The notes below the pieces were generated by a model that saw only the letters and a program-made list of their open reading frames with translations, made no database searches and was not told the origin of the DNA. Source: VXYL01 sp965199945 (GTDB lineage: Bacteria; Pseudomonadota; Gammaproteobacteria; Pseudomonadales; Azotimanducaceae). Taken from it: 64,000 bases of DNA. Both the position numbers and the translations under genes were made by a program. The stretch is from positions 1,674,001-1,738,000 of the forward strand of contig OZ241354.1 of NCBI GenBank assembly GCA_965199945.1, written 5' to 3'. Below are positions 36,005-45,809 of the stretch, piece after piece (positions within the stretch are counted from its first letter, which is position 1; every line of letters starts with the position of its first letter).

Positions 36005-38452
36005 ATGAGCAGCCATGCGCAGGCCGATCTCGCAGCCAACCGGCGGCGCGCTCGGGCGTTGCCGATGTTCGGCGACGGGCACGTTCCGTTGGAGCGCTTC
36101 GCTGGCCTGACGCACGACGCCAGCGGCTTCCGCGACGTGCTGCAGCTGCTGCTGCGTTCCTGGCCCTACATTCGGCCGCGCTTCCTGGGCCACTGGTGGT
36201 ATCCGGGCCAAGGCGTCAAGGCCGGCGTCGCGGAACTCTCCGGCAGCGACGGCTATCGCTCCTACGCACCCTTGCTGACCCTCGCGGTGGCCGTGAGCGG
36301 CCCGCTCACGGGATGGACCGAAAGGACCCTCGAATGGCCCTTCAGCCTGCTCTACATCCCGGTCGCGGGCCTGGTGGTCGGCGCGTTCTTGATGAACTAC
36401 GGCCGCGGCGCCCTGCAAGGCATTGGCATCGTCGCCGTTCTGCTGTGCGCCATCGGCGCGTTTCTCGCCGGCGTGTTCATGGTGGACATCTACGTCTACG
36501 GCCCATACATGCTGGCCTGCGTGGGTGCCTGCGTGTTCGGCTGGCTCGTGCAGTTCCGCGTGCGCGAACAGCGCCTCGAGTGGCGTGTGCGCTCGCGCAC
36601 TTGGCTCGTCTACTTCTACGCCATCAACTTCTTCGAGCGCTTCCTGGACCTGGCGCTCGGCGTGATTCTCGCCGACCTGCTGAACCAGAGCCTGTTGCAG
36701 GCGGACCCCTTGGCGCCTGGGCTGGCGGCCCTCGTGGGCTACCCGCAGTGGGCGGAGGGCGTCGTCGAGGAGCTCACCGCCGAGCAGCGCCACGAGCTCA
36801 AGTGGACCTACGTCTACTTCGCCCTCGGCACGCACCTGGCGCGGCTGCCGCTGCGCATCTTCAACCCCTACTTCAACATGTGGATCATGCAGGGCATAAA
36901 CCAGGATCTGCGCCTCGACCTCTTGGCGCGCTGGCACCAGCTCTCGCTCTCCTACCACAGCGGCCATCGCACCGGCGACTCCATCTACCGCATCTACCAG
37001 GACAGCGCGATGGTGACCGCGGTGGTCGGCCATCTGATCGGCATGACGCTGGCGATGATGAGCTACTACAGCTGCGTGCTCCTCGTCACATTGCTGAGCC
37101 CTTGGCTCGGCCTGATCGCCGGCGTCATCGTGGCGCCGGCCCTGCTGTGGGCGCACTGGGCCATGCCGCGCATGAGAACGCGCGCCCTCGTCTACCGCGC
37201 CGCGACCTCGGACGTCACCGCAACCGTGCAGGAGGGCTTCGGGGCCATCCGCCTCATCAAGGCATTCGGCACGGCCGGGCGGGCCCAGCGCCGTCTCGAA
37301 AGCGATTCGGTGATCGCCTTCAATGCCGCCTACCGCGTGAAGCTGCTCATCGCCCTCGTCACCATCGTCATGTACACGATCGCGGCGGCGTTCATGGCCG
37401 GCGGCACGTTCGTGATGGCCTTCTGGGCGAACCGCGGCGATCCCACCTTCGCCATCGACCTGATGGCGCTGCTCGGCATCAGCTGGCTCGTTTGGAACCT
37501 GGCGAGCTTCAGCTGGGCGCGCGATCAGTTCCATGAATCGAGCGGCGACATCCGCAAACTGCTGCGCGACTGGATGACGGCCCAGGACATGGCGATGGGC
37601 CTGCGCCGGGTGTTCGACATTCTGGACATCGAGCCGGACGTGAAGGATGCCGCCCATGCCGTGCCTTTCACCTCGTTCAAGGAAGAGATCCGCTATTCCG
37701 ACGTGAAGTTCGCCTACGAAGCGGACCGGCCGGTGCTCGACGGCGTGAGCTTCGTCGCCAAGCCAGGGTCGATCACCGCGATCATCGGCCCCACGGGCAG
37801 CGGCAAGAGCACCTTGAGCGCCCTTCTGCTGCGGCTTTTCGATCCGCAGAGCGGCACGGTCTCCATCGACGGCAAGGACCTGCGCGACTACCAACTGCGC
37901 TCCGTGCGCGAAAACGTCGCCGTGGCGTTGCAGGAGAACGTGCTGTTCGCCATGTCGGTGCGCGACAACATCCGCTATGCGGCGCCGGCGGCCACCGACG
38001 ATGACATCCGCGAAGCGGTGCATGTGGCGGCGATGGACGACTACGTGGCGGGCTTGCCCAACGGCCTCGACACGGTGCTCTCGGACCGCGGCGGCAAGCT
38101 CTCCACCGGCCAGCGCCAGCGCCTCTCCATCGCCCGCGCGGTCGTGCGCGACACGCCGATTCTGGTGCTGGACGAACCGACCGCGGCCTTGGATGCCGCC
38201 ACCGAGCACGAGGTCATGCAGAATCTGGCCAGGTGGGGGCAAGGGCGGGCGATCTTCGTCATCACCCACCGCATCTCGACGATTCGGCGCGCCGACAACA
38301 TCCTGTACCTTGACCACGGGCGCATCGTCGAGAGCGGCGACCACGACGGCTTGATGCATCTTGAAGGCGGGCGCTACCGCGCATTCGTCGACGCGGAGCG
38401 CAGCTTGAGCGGCACGTCCGAAGCGGCGCGCACTGGAGCGGAACATGGCTGA
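36005..38452 (+). CDS. ABC exporter half-transporter with extra N-terminal membrane region
   Basis: Fused membrane/ATPase subunit of 815 residues, compared with about 580-620 for usual half-transporters. The extra length is N-terminal: a soluble stretch and roughly four extra hydrophobic helices (about 85-190) before the standard six-helix exporter domain (about 195-530). The nucleotide-binding domain has Walker A GPTGSGKST (about 594-602), a Q-loop in VALQENVLF, signature LSTGQ (normally LSGGQ), Walker B ILVLDEPTAALD and H-loop ITHR. ATG at 36005. Overlaps the next ABC gene by 8 bp, so the two probably form a heterodimer. Substrate unknown. Confidence 0.9.
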   Translation: MSSHAQADLAANRRRARALPMFGDGHVPLERFAGLTHDASGFRDVLQLLLRSWPYIRPRFLGHWWYPGQGVKAGVAELSGSDGYRSYAPLLTLAVAVSGPLTGWTERTLEWPFSLLYIPVAGLVVGAFLMNYGRGALQGIGIVAVLLCAIGAFLAGVFMVDIYVYGPYMLACVGACVFGWLVQFRVREQRLEWRVRSRTWLVYFYAINFFERFLDLALGVILADLLNQSLLQADPLAPGLAALVGYPQWAEGVVEELTAEQRHELKWTYVYFALGTHLARLPLRIFNPYFNMWIMQGINQDLRLDLLARWHQLSLSYHSGHRTGDSIYRIYQDSAMVTAVVGHLIGMTLAMMSYYSCVLLVTLLSPWLGLIAGVIVAPALLWAHWAMPRMRTRALVYRAATSDVTATVQEGFGAIRLIKAFGTAGRAQRRLESDSVIAFNAAYRVKLLIALVTIVMYTIAAAFMAGGTFVMAFWANRGDPTFAIDLMALLGISWLVWNLASFSWARDQFHESSGDIRKLLRDWMTAQDMAMGLRRVFDILDIEPDVKDAAHAVPFTSFKEEIRYSDVKFAYEADRPVLDGVSFVAKPGSITAIIGPTGSGKSTLSALLLRLFDPQSGTVSIDGKDLRDYQLRSVRENVAVALQENVLFAMSVRDNIRYAAPAATDDDIREAVHVAAMDDYVAGLPNGLDTVLSDRGGKLSTGQRQRLSIARAVVRDTPILVLDEPTAALDAATEHEVMQNLARWGQGRAIFVITHRISTIRRADNILYLDHGRIVESGDHDGLMHLEGGRYRAFVDAERSLSGTSEAARTGAEHG

Positions 38453-40490
38453 GAGCGCACTCGAGCCGCCGGGCGGCCCAGCGGCGCCCGGGGCATCCGG
38501 CCCGAACGAAGGCCGTTCGCTGGACGAGCGGTCGAGCGGCATCGACACGCGCACGCAGATCGGCGAGCGCGATTCCATCCGCATCATCCTGCGCAGCGCC
38601 GCCTACATCCGCTTCTTCTTCTGGCGCTATCTCGGCAAGTTCGTGCTGAAGCTGGCGGCGTACGTGATCCAGCTCGCCATCCTGCCCTGGCCGGCGAAGA
38701 TGCTGGTGGACAACGTCATTCTCGGCCGGCCGGTGGCCGAGGCCACCAACTACCCGCCCTACTGGCAGCCCGTGCTGGACGCCATGACCGGCATGTCGTC
38801 GCTGGAAGTGCTGTTCTGGCTGGCGATGATGGGCTTGGGGGGCGTGCTCCTGCTCGGCAGCTACATCACCGGCTACCGCGACGAAGTGGAAGCGGGCCTC
38901 GCGCAAGGCCACGACTACGCCACGCAGACGGAGAACAAGATCCACGGCGGCCACAGCACCTTCGGCGGGCTCTGGGGCTACGTGGAGTTCAAGCTGAACA
39001 CGCGGCTCTCCCAGGCCCTCAACCACACGCTGCGGGCGCAGCTGTTCAGCCGCATCGGCGCCCTCTCCATGACGCAGCTGGAGGACCAGCGCATCGGCGA
39101 CTCGGTGTACCGGGTGATGTACGACGCGCCGCAGGTGCAGGAGATCTTCTACGAGATCACGCACACGCCGATCATGTCCACGTTCCTCTACCTGTGGGCG
39201 CTGGTGACGGTACTGGCGACCTATCCGGCGGTGCCGGAGATCTTCTGGATCACGCTGGCGATGTTCCCCACCTACGCCATCCTTTCGAGCCTCTTCTCGC
39301 GCATCGTGCGGCGGCGCGGCCAGGCGGCGCGGGCCGCCGGCGCGATCACCACCAGCACCATCGAAGAAGGCATGGACAACGTGCTGGCGGTGCAGAGCCT
39401 GGGCGGCAACGAAGAGAAGGGGCGCTTCGACAAGGACAGCTCGGAATCCTTCAAGCGGTTTCGCGGCGTGGCGCTGATGTGGATGATCATCCCGCAGGTG
39501 GGCGACACCATCAACGCCATCGCCCAGACCGCGTTCTTCGTCTTTCTGATCGGCCTCATCATCGACGGCGTGATGACGCCGGGCGACTTCGGCGCCATGT
39601 TCGTGTTCTGGGGCTTCCTGCGCGGCCCGGCAATGGCCTTGGGCGTGTTCTGGATCCGTTTCCAGGACAACGTCGCCGGCATGCGGCGCGTGTTCGCGAT
39701 GATGGACCTGCCGGCCGAATCGGACCTCGGCGCCACGCGCCTGCCGACCATCCGCGACGGCATCTCGATGCGCGGCGCTGGCCTCGTCTATCCGGACGGG
39801 CGGCGGGCATTGGCCGACGTCGACCTCGACGCCCGCGTGGGCGAGATCGTCGCCTTCGTGGGGCCCACCGGCGCCGGCAAGACCAGCCTGGCCTATCTGA
39901 TTCCGCGCTATCGAACCGCCAGCGAAGGCGTGGTGCGCGTGGATGGCCACAACGTGGACGACTTGACCCTGGAGAGCCTGCGCAGCCAAGTGACCTACGT
40001 TTTCCAGGAGACCCAGCTCTTCTCCGACTCGATCCGCGACAACATCCGCTACGGCAATCCCGACGCCACCCAGGAGGAAGTGGAGCGCGTGGCCCGCACG
40101 GCCGGCATCCACGACTTCATCGTCTCCATGCCGGAGGGCTACGACACCAAGCTCGGCAGCGTCGCGGCGAGCAAGCTCTCCGTCGGCCAGAAGCAGCGCA
40201 TCTCCATCGCCCGCGGCCTGCTGCGCCAATCCCGCGTGCTGATCCTCGACGAACCCACCTCGGCGCTGGACCCGGAGACCGAGCAGTACCTCGTGCAGTC
40301 GCTGCACGAAGCCGCCAAGGACCGCCTCGTCATCATCATCGCCCACCGCCTCTCCACCATCGCCCACGCCGACAAGATCGTCTTCCTGGAAGACGGCCGC
40401 GTCATGGAACAAGGCAGCCACAGCGAACTGATGGCCGACCCGAACAGCCACTACCGACGGTTCGTGGACTTGCAGACGTCCGCCGCATGA
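38445..40490 (+). CDS. ABC exporter half-transporter, partner subunit
   Basis: A 681-residue half-transporter. A polar N-terminal tail (about 1-45) precedes six membrane helices (about 50-390), then the ATPase domain: Walker A GPTGAGKTS (about 472-480), YVFQETQLF Q-loop, signature LSVGQ, Walker B ILILDEPTSALD, H-loop IAHR. Both subunits keep the Walker B glutamate, so both sites look catalytically competent. Start overlaps the first ABC gene by 8 bp. No adhesin, protease or outer-membrane channel gene adjoins, so lipid or small-molecule export is more likely than type I protein secretion. Substrate unknown. Confidence 0.9.
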   Translation: MAESALEPPGGPAAPGASGPNEGRSLDERSSGIDTRTQIGERDSIRIILRSAAYIRFFFWRYLGKFVLKLAAYVIQLAILPWPAKMLVDNVILGRPVAEATNYPPYWQPVLDAMTGMSSLEVLFWLAMMGLGGVLLLGSYITGYRDEVEAGLAQGHDYATQTENKIHGGHSTFGGLWGYVEFKLNTRLSQALNHTLRAQLFSRIGALSMTQLEDQRIGDSVYRVMYDAPQVQEIFYEITHTPIMSTFLYLWALVTVLATYPAVPEIFWITLAMFPTYAILSSLFSRIVRRRGQAARAAGAITTSTIEEGMDNVLAVQSLGGNEEKGRFDKDSSESFKRFRGVALMWMIIPQVGDTINAIAQTAFFVFLIGLIIDGVMTPGDFGAMFVFWGFLRGPAMALGVFWIRFQDNVAGMRRVFAMMDLPAESDLGATRLPTIRDGISMRGAGLVYPDGRRALADVDLDARVGEIVAFVGPTGAGKTSLAYLIPRYRTASEGVVRVDGHNVDDLTLESLRSQVTYVFQETQLFSDSIRDNIRYGNPDATQEEVERVARTAGIHDFIVSMPEGYDTKLGSVAASKLSVGQKQRISIARGLLRQSRVLILDEPTSALDPETEQYLVQSLHEAAKDRLVIIIAHRLSTIAHADKIVFLEDGRVMEQGSHSELMADPNSHYRRFVDLQTSAA

Positions 40491-40524
40491 GCGCCGATCG
40501 TCCTGGCGCAATGCGCTGAACAAC

Positions 40525-40561
40525 GCCGCCGGCAGGCCCGGCAGTTTCGCCTGCCGCCGGC
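40525..40561. repeat. Long imperfect GC-rich hairpin after the ABC genes
   Basis: 13-bp arms (40525-40537 and 40549-40561, 11 of 13 paired) around an 11-base loop, with no T-tract. It lies in the 280-bp gap between the ABC exporter and the Rpn-like gene, which holds nothing else I recognise. Transcript-end structure or REP-like palindrome. Confidence 0.45.
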
Positions 40562-40770
40562 AGCGCTGCAGGCGCGTCAAGCGGCAGCATCTCCAAGGGT
40601 GTACGACATTTGGCGGCGGAACGCGCTCGGCCCCTTCGAACAGCGGTTCAGCGGCTGCGAAGGAGATGGCCGCCGACAGGGGCGGAACTGGCTTGGGGGC
40701 ATAGGGCGCTTGTACGCGACGAGCACAAGCGCCGAACGCCCGGCGCTCCTTGAGGCGGAGTCGTCCCGCG

Positions 40771-41736
40771 CTAGCGACGCCGCGCGCGGGCGAGGAAGTC
40801 CGCGCCGCTGTCGCAGTCGATGATCAGCGCGCCGATCCGCGCCAGTTCCGAGGCGTCCTCGACGCCAGCGAGAACCGCCTCCAGTTCGGCGCCGGCGGCA
40901 GCGCCGAAGCGCCGGCTGGCCAGGCCGCACAGCACCTCCCGCTGGCCCTCTTGTCGCCCGGCCTGCCGGCCCTCTTGGCGTCCTTCCCGCCGGCCCTCTT
41001 GGCGCCCGATCAGCCGGCCCTCGTCGATCTTCATCTCGTCGCGCTCTCGAAGTGCTTCCGCAAGCATCGTCGTCTCCTTGTCGTTCACCAAAGCCGGCAG
41101 CTGGCCGTCCAGCCGCGGACTCAGAATGCCGTGGCACCATACCGCGAACGACTGCCACAGCGCCTGGTCGTCCGCCGCCGAGAACAGCGCCTCGGCGCGC
41201 GCAAGCGCCGGCTCCAGCCCTTGCCCCGAGGCCGCGTCCAGCGCCAGCACGGCGCGCGCCGGATTGCCGTCCGCCGCGTCGTCGCCAGCATAGGCGCCAG
41301 CGTCGATGAGCCGGCGGGCCAGGCGCGGCTGCAGGTCGCGCAGTTCCGGCGGCGCCCAGTCGGGCTCCGCCAGCCGCAGCGGCGCGTTCCACTTGGCGCG
41401 GCCGTTGTACACCACCAGCGGCACGTGCGCCACGGTCCGGCCGCCCTCCGCCGCCATCCAGCCGGTGCGGTGCAGGTCGAAGCGCAGCAGGGCGACGTAT
41501 TCCAGCAGCCGATCCGCCATGCGGGCGTCCGGACTCGACTGGAACTCGATGTGGAACATCACGCCGGCGCCGGCGGGGTGGCCCGTGCCGGGCTTGAAGG
41601 GCGCCCACCAGGGCAGGTCGGCGCGCCGGGTGCGCAGATCGCCCGAGACGCTTTCCGCCGGCAGGCGTTCCAGGCGGTCGAGGTCCAGGTCTTCCACCCA
41701 GTCGTCGCCGAGCAGGCGGACGAGGCCCGCCACCAT
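40771..41736 (-). CDS. Rpn-like PD-(D/E)XK nuclease family protein, probably 5'-truncated
   Basis: A 321-residue protein of the Rpn/recombination-promoting nuclease (transposase_31-like, DUF4351) group. The nuclease core is visible in VMFHIEFQSSPDARMADRLLEYVALL. The C-terminal third has the glutamine/arginine/glycine repeat EGRREGRQEGRQAGRQEGQ. Immediately upstream of the ATG the frame still encodes KRLFSHPR, part of the conserved family N-terminus, but it is cut off by TGA at 41761-41763. The 5' end therefore appears lost, perhaps by recombination at the nearby hairpin. A shortened product starting at 41736 is possible; activity is uncertain. Confidence 0.75.
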   Translation of the reverse strand: MVAGLVRLLGDDWVEDLDLDRLERLPAESVSGDLRTRRADLPWWAPFKPGTGHPAGAGVMFHIEFQSSPDARMADRLLEYVALLRFDLHRTGWMAAEGGRTVAHVPLVVYNGRAKWNAPLRLAEPDWAPPELRDLQPRLARRLIDAGAYAGDDAADGNPARAVLALDAASGQGLEPALARAEALFSAADDQALWQSFAVWCHGILSPRLDGQLPALVNDKETTMLAEALRERDEMKIDEGRLIGRQEGRREGRQEGRQAGRQEGQREVLCGLASRRFGAAAGAELEAVLAGVEDASELARIGALIIDCDSGADFLARARRR

Positions 41737-41764
41737 GCGTGGGTGCGAGAACAGCCGTTTTCAT

Positions 41765-41784
41765 GCGAGGGGCAAGCCCCTCGC
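41765..41784. repeat. Perfect 8-bp palindromic hairpin beside the truncated Rpn gene
   Basis: GCGAGGGG and CCCCTCGC around a CAAG loop. It lies just upstream of the stop codon that truncates the Rpn-like frame, in a 275-bp gap (41737-42011) with no other recognisable feature. Confidence 0.7.
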
Positions 41785-42011
41785 GCTCCCCCGCTGAGGG
41801 CTCTTGTTGGCCGGGTCGCTTTGCAGTGTCTGTCTTGCCATGGGCGGCACTGTGCGCCAGCGGCGGGGCGGCGCGAAATGGACGAAGGCTGAAATCCTTG
41901 TGCGAGATCGCCCATGCCGGCGCTGGCAAATGTCGCACGCCGGGGCATCGAGGACGGCGCCGAACCGGCGCGGAATCGGCGCCTGTGGAGCGCCGAGGGG
42001 GTTGGGCGCGG

Positions 42012-44645
42012 CTATTGGCGGGCGGTCGGCGGGGGCGCGGGGCTTGCCGGCGCATCCGAGCTGGCTTCCGCGTTCGGCGTCGCGTTGCCGAGGATGCTGC
42101 GCCAGCCGCGGGACGGGCCGTGGGGCCAGTGGAACTCGACCTGCACGTCGAAGCGCACGGTCGTAGCGAAGCCGAGGGCGTCGGTGGCGACGAGGACGAT
42201 CTGCGCCGTTCCTTCGCTGGCCAGCTCGGGCTGCACCAGCAGGGCGGCGCCGACGATGCGCGCCGTCGCGATGGAGTCGTCCGACGACGATGCGGCCCAC
42301 GTCATGCCGTCCGGGGCGTCGCCGGGGGCGACCAGCGAGGACAGCGGGAGGCGCAGGGGGTCGCCGGCGGCGAGCGGTTCCGGGACGGGCGCCGCCAGCG
42401 GGCGCGGCGGGCGGTGGAACAGGATCAGCGGGGAACCCGGAACGGTCTCGAAGCCGCGGAAGCAGGGCGTTCCGTTGCACTGCGCGGTTGGCGTTTCCGG
42501 CGCGGCTGCGCGGAGGGCCAGGGGTGATCCATCGGGCTGGGGCGCGGCGAAGGTCGTGCCCGTGGTTTCGCCGGCGGCGACTGCCACGGCGGTCGGCAGG
42601 GCGGTCTCGGCGGCGGGCGTTGGAGAGGCGGTCAGCATGGCGGTGAGCGGGAACGGGGCGCCGAGGGCGGCGCGGGCGGTGATCGTGGCCGGGCCGGGCG
42701 CCCAGGGGGCGGCGTCGGTGCGAACCAGCGTCACGGCCAGTCCGAACGGGGCGCCCGGGTTGTTCGCCACGGAGACTTCGCGCAGGCGTTGGAGGCCGGC
42801 GAACAGGCCGGCCGGCAGGGCTTCGAGGGCGTTGGCGGAGAGGTCGAGGCGTTCGAGGCCGGCGAGGCCCAGCAGGTCGTTCCCGCGGAGGGCGTCGATG
42901 TTGCGGGCGGCCAAGTCCAGCGTTGCGATGCGGGCGAGGTCGGCGGGCCTTGGCCAGCGGCAATCGCGCCAGTTGCGGGCCAGCGCGTCGCGCACCGCCG
43001 GCGTGCGGTCGCAGACGCCTTCCTGGATCGTCGCCGTTGCTTGCGCGGTGCGCGAGAGGCCGACGTTCGCGGCCGGCGGTTCGTCGAGGGCGACGACGAA
43101 GCGTTCCCGCGCCGGCTCGATGTCGGCGTCGTCGACGACGGCGATCTCGATGTCCGCGGCGGTCTCGCCGGCCGGGATCGTCGTTGCGCCGGCGCTCGCG
43201 TAGTCGCGGGCGTCCGCGTCCGGCGTCGCGGGGTCGTCGTCCGGCGCGATGCGCCAGGAGACGGCGAGGGGTTCGGCGAGCGCCCGGCTCAGCGCCACCG
43301 TCAGGACGATTGCGCCGCCCTCCGGCGCAGCCGCGTCGCCGGACAGGGACAGCAGGGCGCCGACCGCGACGTCGAACGCCGCCGTGGCGCCCAAGCCCTC
43401 GGGATCGGCCGCGGTGACGGAGACCGTCGCCTCGCCCGGGCGGACGCCGCGGACGCGCAGCCCGCCGGAGGTCGCGCGCACCGAGACGGCGGCGCCGTCC
43501 GAGGAGGCCGCGTAGCGCAGGCGGTCGCCGTTCGGGTCCTCGAAGGCCGCGTCGAGGTCGACCGTCCTCGTCTCGCCGACGTCGAGCTGCAGGGCCGGCA
43601 GTTCCTCGGCCAGCCGCGGCGGGGCGTTGACGGGCTCCGACACTTCCCCCGGCGCGGCGGCGGAGGCCGCGCCGTCGCGGCCGTCGGCCACCGCCACCAC
43701 GCGCACCTCGTAGCCGCCCGGCGCCAGGCCGTCGAGCTCGAGCCGCGTCGCGGTCGTCTCCTCCTGCCGCGACGAGGACCATTCCTGCCCGGAAAGACGC
43801 CACTGCACCTTGTACGAGGTGGCGCCGGCCGCGGCCGTCCAGGTGACCAGCAGGCCGGTCGCGGTGGCTTCGGCGCGCACCTCGGTCGGGACGTCGCCGG
43901 CCGGCGGCGGGGCGTCGTCGTCCACCGTCACTTCGACGCTCGGAATGGCGAGGGTGGCCGGGTAGCCGGCGGCGGCGCAGGCCGTCGTGACAGTGTGGCG
44001 GAGGGTGGCGCGGTCGTCGGCGCCGTCGTCGTCCTGCTCGGCGGTGACCGTCACGGTCTGGGGCGCGTTCCAGTCGTCGGGCGTGAAGGTCAGCGTCGTC
44101 GGTTCCGGGGTCACGTCCGGGTTGCCGCTGGCGACGGAGAGGCCCACGCCGTTGGTGCAGCCGGTGGGGCGGGTGTCCAGCGCCAGCGTGTACGTTCCCT
44201 GGTTCGCGTCGTCCGCGCCCGGCTCTTCGTCGAGGGACAGGCTCGTTCGGGAGACGACGACCGCCGGCGCGATGGGCGTCACCGGCAGCGAACCGCTCGT
44301 GACGTCGCTGGCGCCGGAGTGGGCCGCGGCCAGCACGGTCACCGACAGCGTGGCGGCGGCGTCGTAGCCGGCGCCGGTGGCCAGCGTCAGCGTGGCCGTC
44401 GTCGTGCCGGCCGCGCCGCCCGACACGCTGGCGATGGAGAGGCCGGCGATGGTCGGGGCGGTCACCAGCTGGAAGCTCGACGCGGAGACGCCGCTGGCGA
44501 AGCTCAAGTCGCTGCCGGACGCCGCCAGCTTCCTCAAGGAAGGCGCGACCTTCGACGCCCTCGACCGCGCCGCCACCGCCCCGCCCGACGTCCGCAAGCG
44601 GAACACGCCTGCCTTGCGTCGACACCCCCGCCACTCTCCACGCAC
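42012..44645 (-). CDS. Surface-type protein with fibronectin III, Calx-beta and leucine-rich-repeat domains, probably 5'-truncated
   Basis: An 877-residue modular protein. In order: a partial beta-sandwich repeat (about 35-105), a second beta-sandwich (about 120-245), a fibronectin type III domain (about 250-345, SYKVQWRLSGQEW), a cadherin/Ig-like domain (about 350-430), a Calx-beta-like domain (about 435-530), a short leucine-rich-repeat segment (LERLDLSANALEALP, about 575-615), and a further strand-rich tail. Such proteins are normally exported adhesins, yet there is no signal peptide and the frame begins inside a domain after a basic, non-domain leader from a GTG. The real 5' end is probably missing. 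No ligand is predictable. Confidence 0.7.
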   Translation of the reverse strand: MRGEWRGCRRKAGVFRLRTSGGAVAARSRASKVAPSLRKLAASGSDLSFASGVSASSFQLVTAPTIAGLSIASVSGGAAGTTTATLTLATGAGYDAAATLSVTVLAAAHSGASDVTSGSLPVTPIAPAVVVSRTSLSLDEEPGADDANQGTYTLALDTRPTGCTNGVGLSVASGNPDVTPEPTTLTFTPDDWNAPQTVTVTAEQDDDGADDRATLRHTVTTACAAAGYPATLAIPSVEVTVDDDAPPPAGDVPTEVRAEATATGLLVTWTAAAGATSYKVQWRLSGQEWSSSRQEETTATRLELDGLAPGGYEVRVVAVADGRDGAASAAAPGEVSEPVNAPPRLAEELPALQLDVGETRTVDLDAAFEDPNGDRLRYAASSDGAAVSVRATSGGLRVRGVRPGEATVSVTAADPEGLGATAAFDVAVGALLSLSGDAAAPEGGAIVLTVALSRALAEPLAVSWRIAPDDDPATPDADARDYASAGATTIPAGETAADIEIAVVDDADIEPARERFVVALDEPPAANVGLSRTAQATATIQEGVCDRTPAVRDALARNWRDCRWPRPADLARIATLDLAARNIDALRGNDLLGLAGLERLDLSANALEALPAGLFAGLQRLREVSVANNPGAPFGLAVTLVRTDAAPWAPGPATITARAALGAPFPLTAMLTASPTPAAETALPTAVAVAAGETTGTTFAAPQPDGSPLALRAAAPETPTAQCNGTPCFRGFETVPGSPLILFHRPPRPLAAPVPEPLAAGDPLRLPLSSLVAPGDAPDGMTWAASSSDDSIATARIVGAALLVQPELASEGTAQIVLVATDALGFATTVRFDVQVEFHWPHGPSRGWRSILGNATPNAEASSDAPASPAPPPTARQ

Positions 44646-44842
44646 CGAACGAGGACCAGCGCCCCGCCAGCGCAGCCCACGCTCACTTTCTCATTGGACA
44701 TTACTCGCATGGCCGTTCCTGCAAGGAGCCGCGTGTCGAATCCGCCACTTGCCGCCATCATCAAGACCTCGCGCACCTGTGAAGTTCCTCGCCGCGCAAG
44801 TAATCTACGGTTCTCGAATGAGGAGAATGTAAGGAGACTCCA

Positions 44843-45646
44843 ATGGCCAAGCGAGCACACCTTGTGGTCGGCGGCTTTCCGTTCGGCGCCACGGCCGGCC
44901 ACGACATGGACTACGCCCGCATCGAACTTCTGAACAAGCTCTACGCGGGCGGCTTCCAGGGCACCACCGTGGGCAACGGCTTCGACGACATCGCCCGCGC
45001 GCTCGACGGCGCCGATCTGCTGCTGAGCTACGTCGCCGGCCCCTACCCCGACGACGACCAGTGCCGCGAACTCGAGGACTGGATGCGCGGCGGCGGCAAG
45101 TGGTTCGCGCTGCACGGCACGAGCGGCGGACGCGCCAAGCGCATCGACGGCAGCCGGCAGCGCAAGATGGTGCAGCTCGCCCACCACGACCTGCTCGGCG
45201 CGTTCTTCCTCAACCACCCGCCGGTGCGCCGCTTCGACGTCGCCGTGCAGGCGCCCGAACATCCGCTGCTGGCCGGACTGCCGAGCTCCTTCGAGGTCGC
45301 CGACGAGCTCTACCTCATCGAACCGCGCGGCGACAGCACCGTGCTGCTCACCACGGAACTGCCGGCCGATCCGTCGCCGGCCGGCTTCGGCTTCGTCTAC
45401 GACGAGGACACGTCCCTTGGCGACGACGGCAAGACCCGCGTCCTGGGTCTCACCCGGGAGGTCGGCAACGGCGCGGTGGCCTACGTCGCCCTTGGCCACT
45501 GCCATTCGCCGGCCACCAACAGCCAGCCTTTCGTGGACGACAGCGTCGCCGCCGAAGGCAAGACGCCGCGCGTCTTCCGCGGCGCCTGGGAGACCGGCGC
45601 GTTCGGGCAGATCCTGGAAAACGCCGTACAGTGGGGCGCCGCCTAG
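44843..45646 (+). CDS. ThuA-like domain protein
   Basis: A 267-residue protein with a ThuA-like (class I glutamine amidotransferase-like) fold: N-terminal VVGGFPFG and HDMDYARIELL, GADLLLSYVAGPYP, a central WFALHGTSGG and C-terminal ALGHCHSPATN. The family includes proteins linked to trehalose and other sugar metabolism, and catalytic residues of true amidotransferases are not conserved. No signal peptide, so cytoplasmic. A strong ribosome-binding site (AAGGAG) precedes the ATG. Followed after 163 bp by an amidohydrolase gene on the same strand. Biochemical role unknown. Confidence 0.82.
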   Translation: MAKRAHLVVGGFPFGATAGHDMDYARIELLNKLYAGGFQGTTVGNGFDDIARALDGADLLLSYVAGPYPDDDQCRELEDWMRGGGKWFALHGTSGGRAKRIDGSRQRKMVQLAHHDLLGAFFLNHPPVRRFDVAVQAPEHPLLAGLPSSFEVADELYLIEPRGDSTVLLTTELPADPSPAGFGFVYDEDTSLGDDGKTRVLGLTREVGNGAVAYVALGHCHSPATNSQPFVDDSVAAEGKTPRVFRGAWETGAFGQILENAVQWGAA

Positions 45647-45668
45647 CCCATCCCGACGCAGCGCCGCC

Positions 45669-45690
45669 GCGCCGGCTTGCGGGCCGGCGC
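45669..45690. terminator. GC hairpin after the ThuA-like gene
   Basis: 8-bp arms GCGCCGGC / GCCGGCGC with a six-base loop, 23 bp after the stop. No T-run follows, so it is only a possible terminator or transcript-end structure. Confidence 0.35.
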
Positions 45691-45809
45691 CTCGGGTTTG
45701 CGGCACCGTCCGCGCCGGTGTGCCGGCTCACGCCGGCGGAGAACTGCGGTATGCTCAGACGCCTCTTCGCACCACCGTGACGGCCTGCGGGCCAAGGAGG
45801 ACTTTCCAC

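Noticed and set aside
41765..41784. Terminator for the surface-protein gene
   Set aside because: A perfect hairpin, but without a T-tract on either side; listed only as a palindrome.
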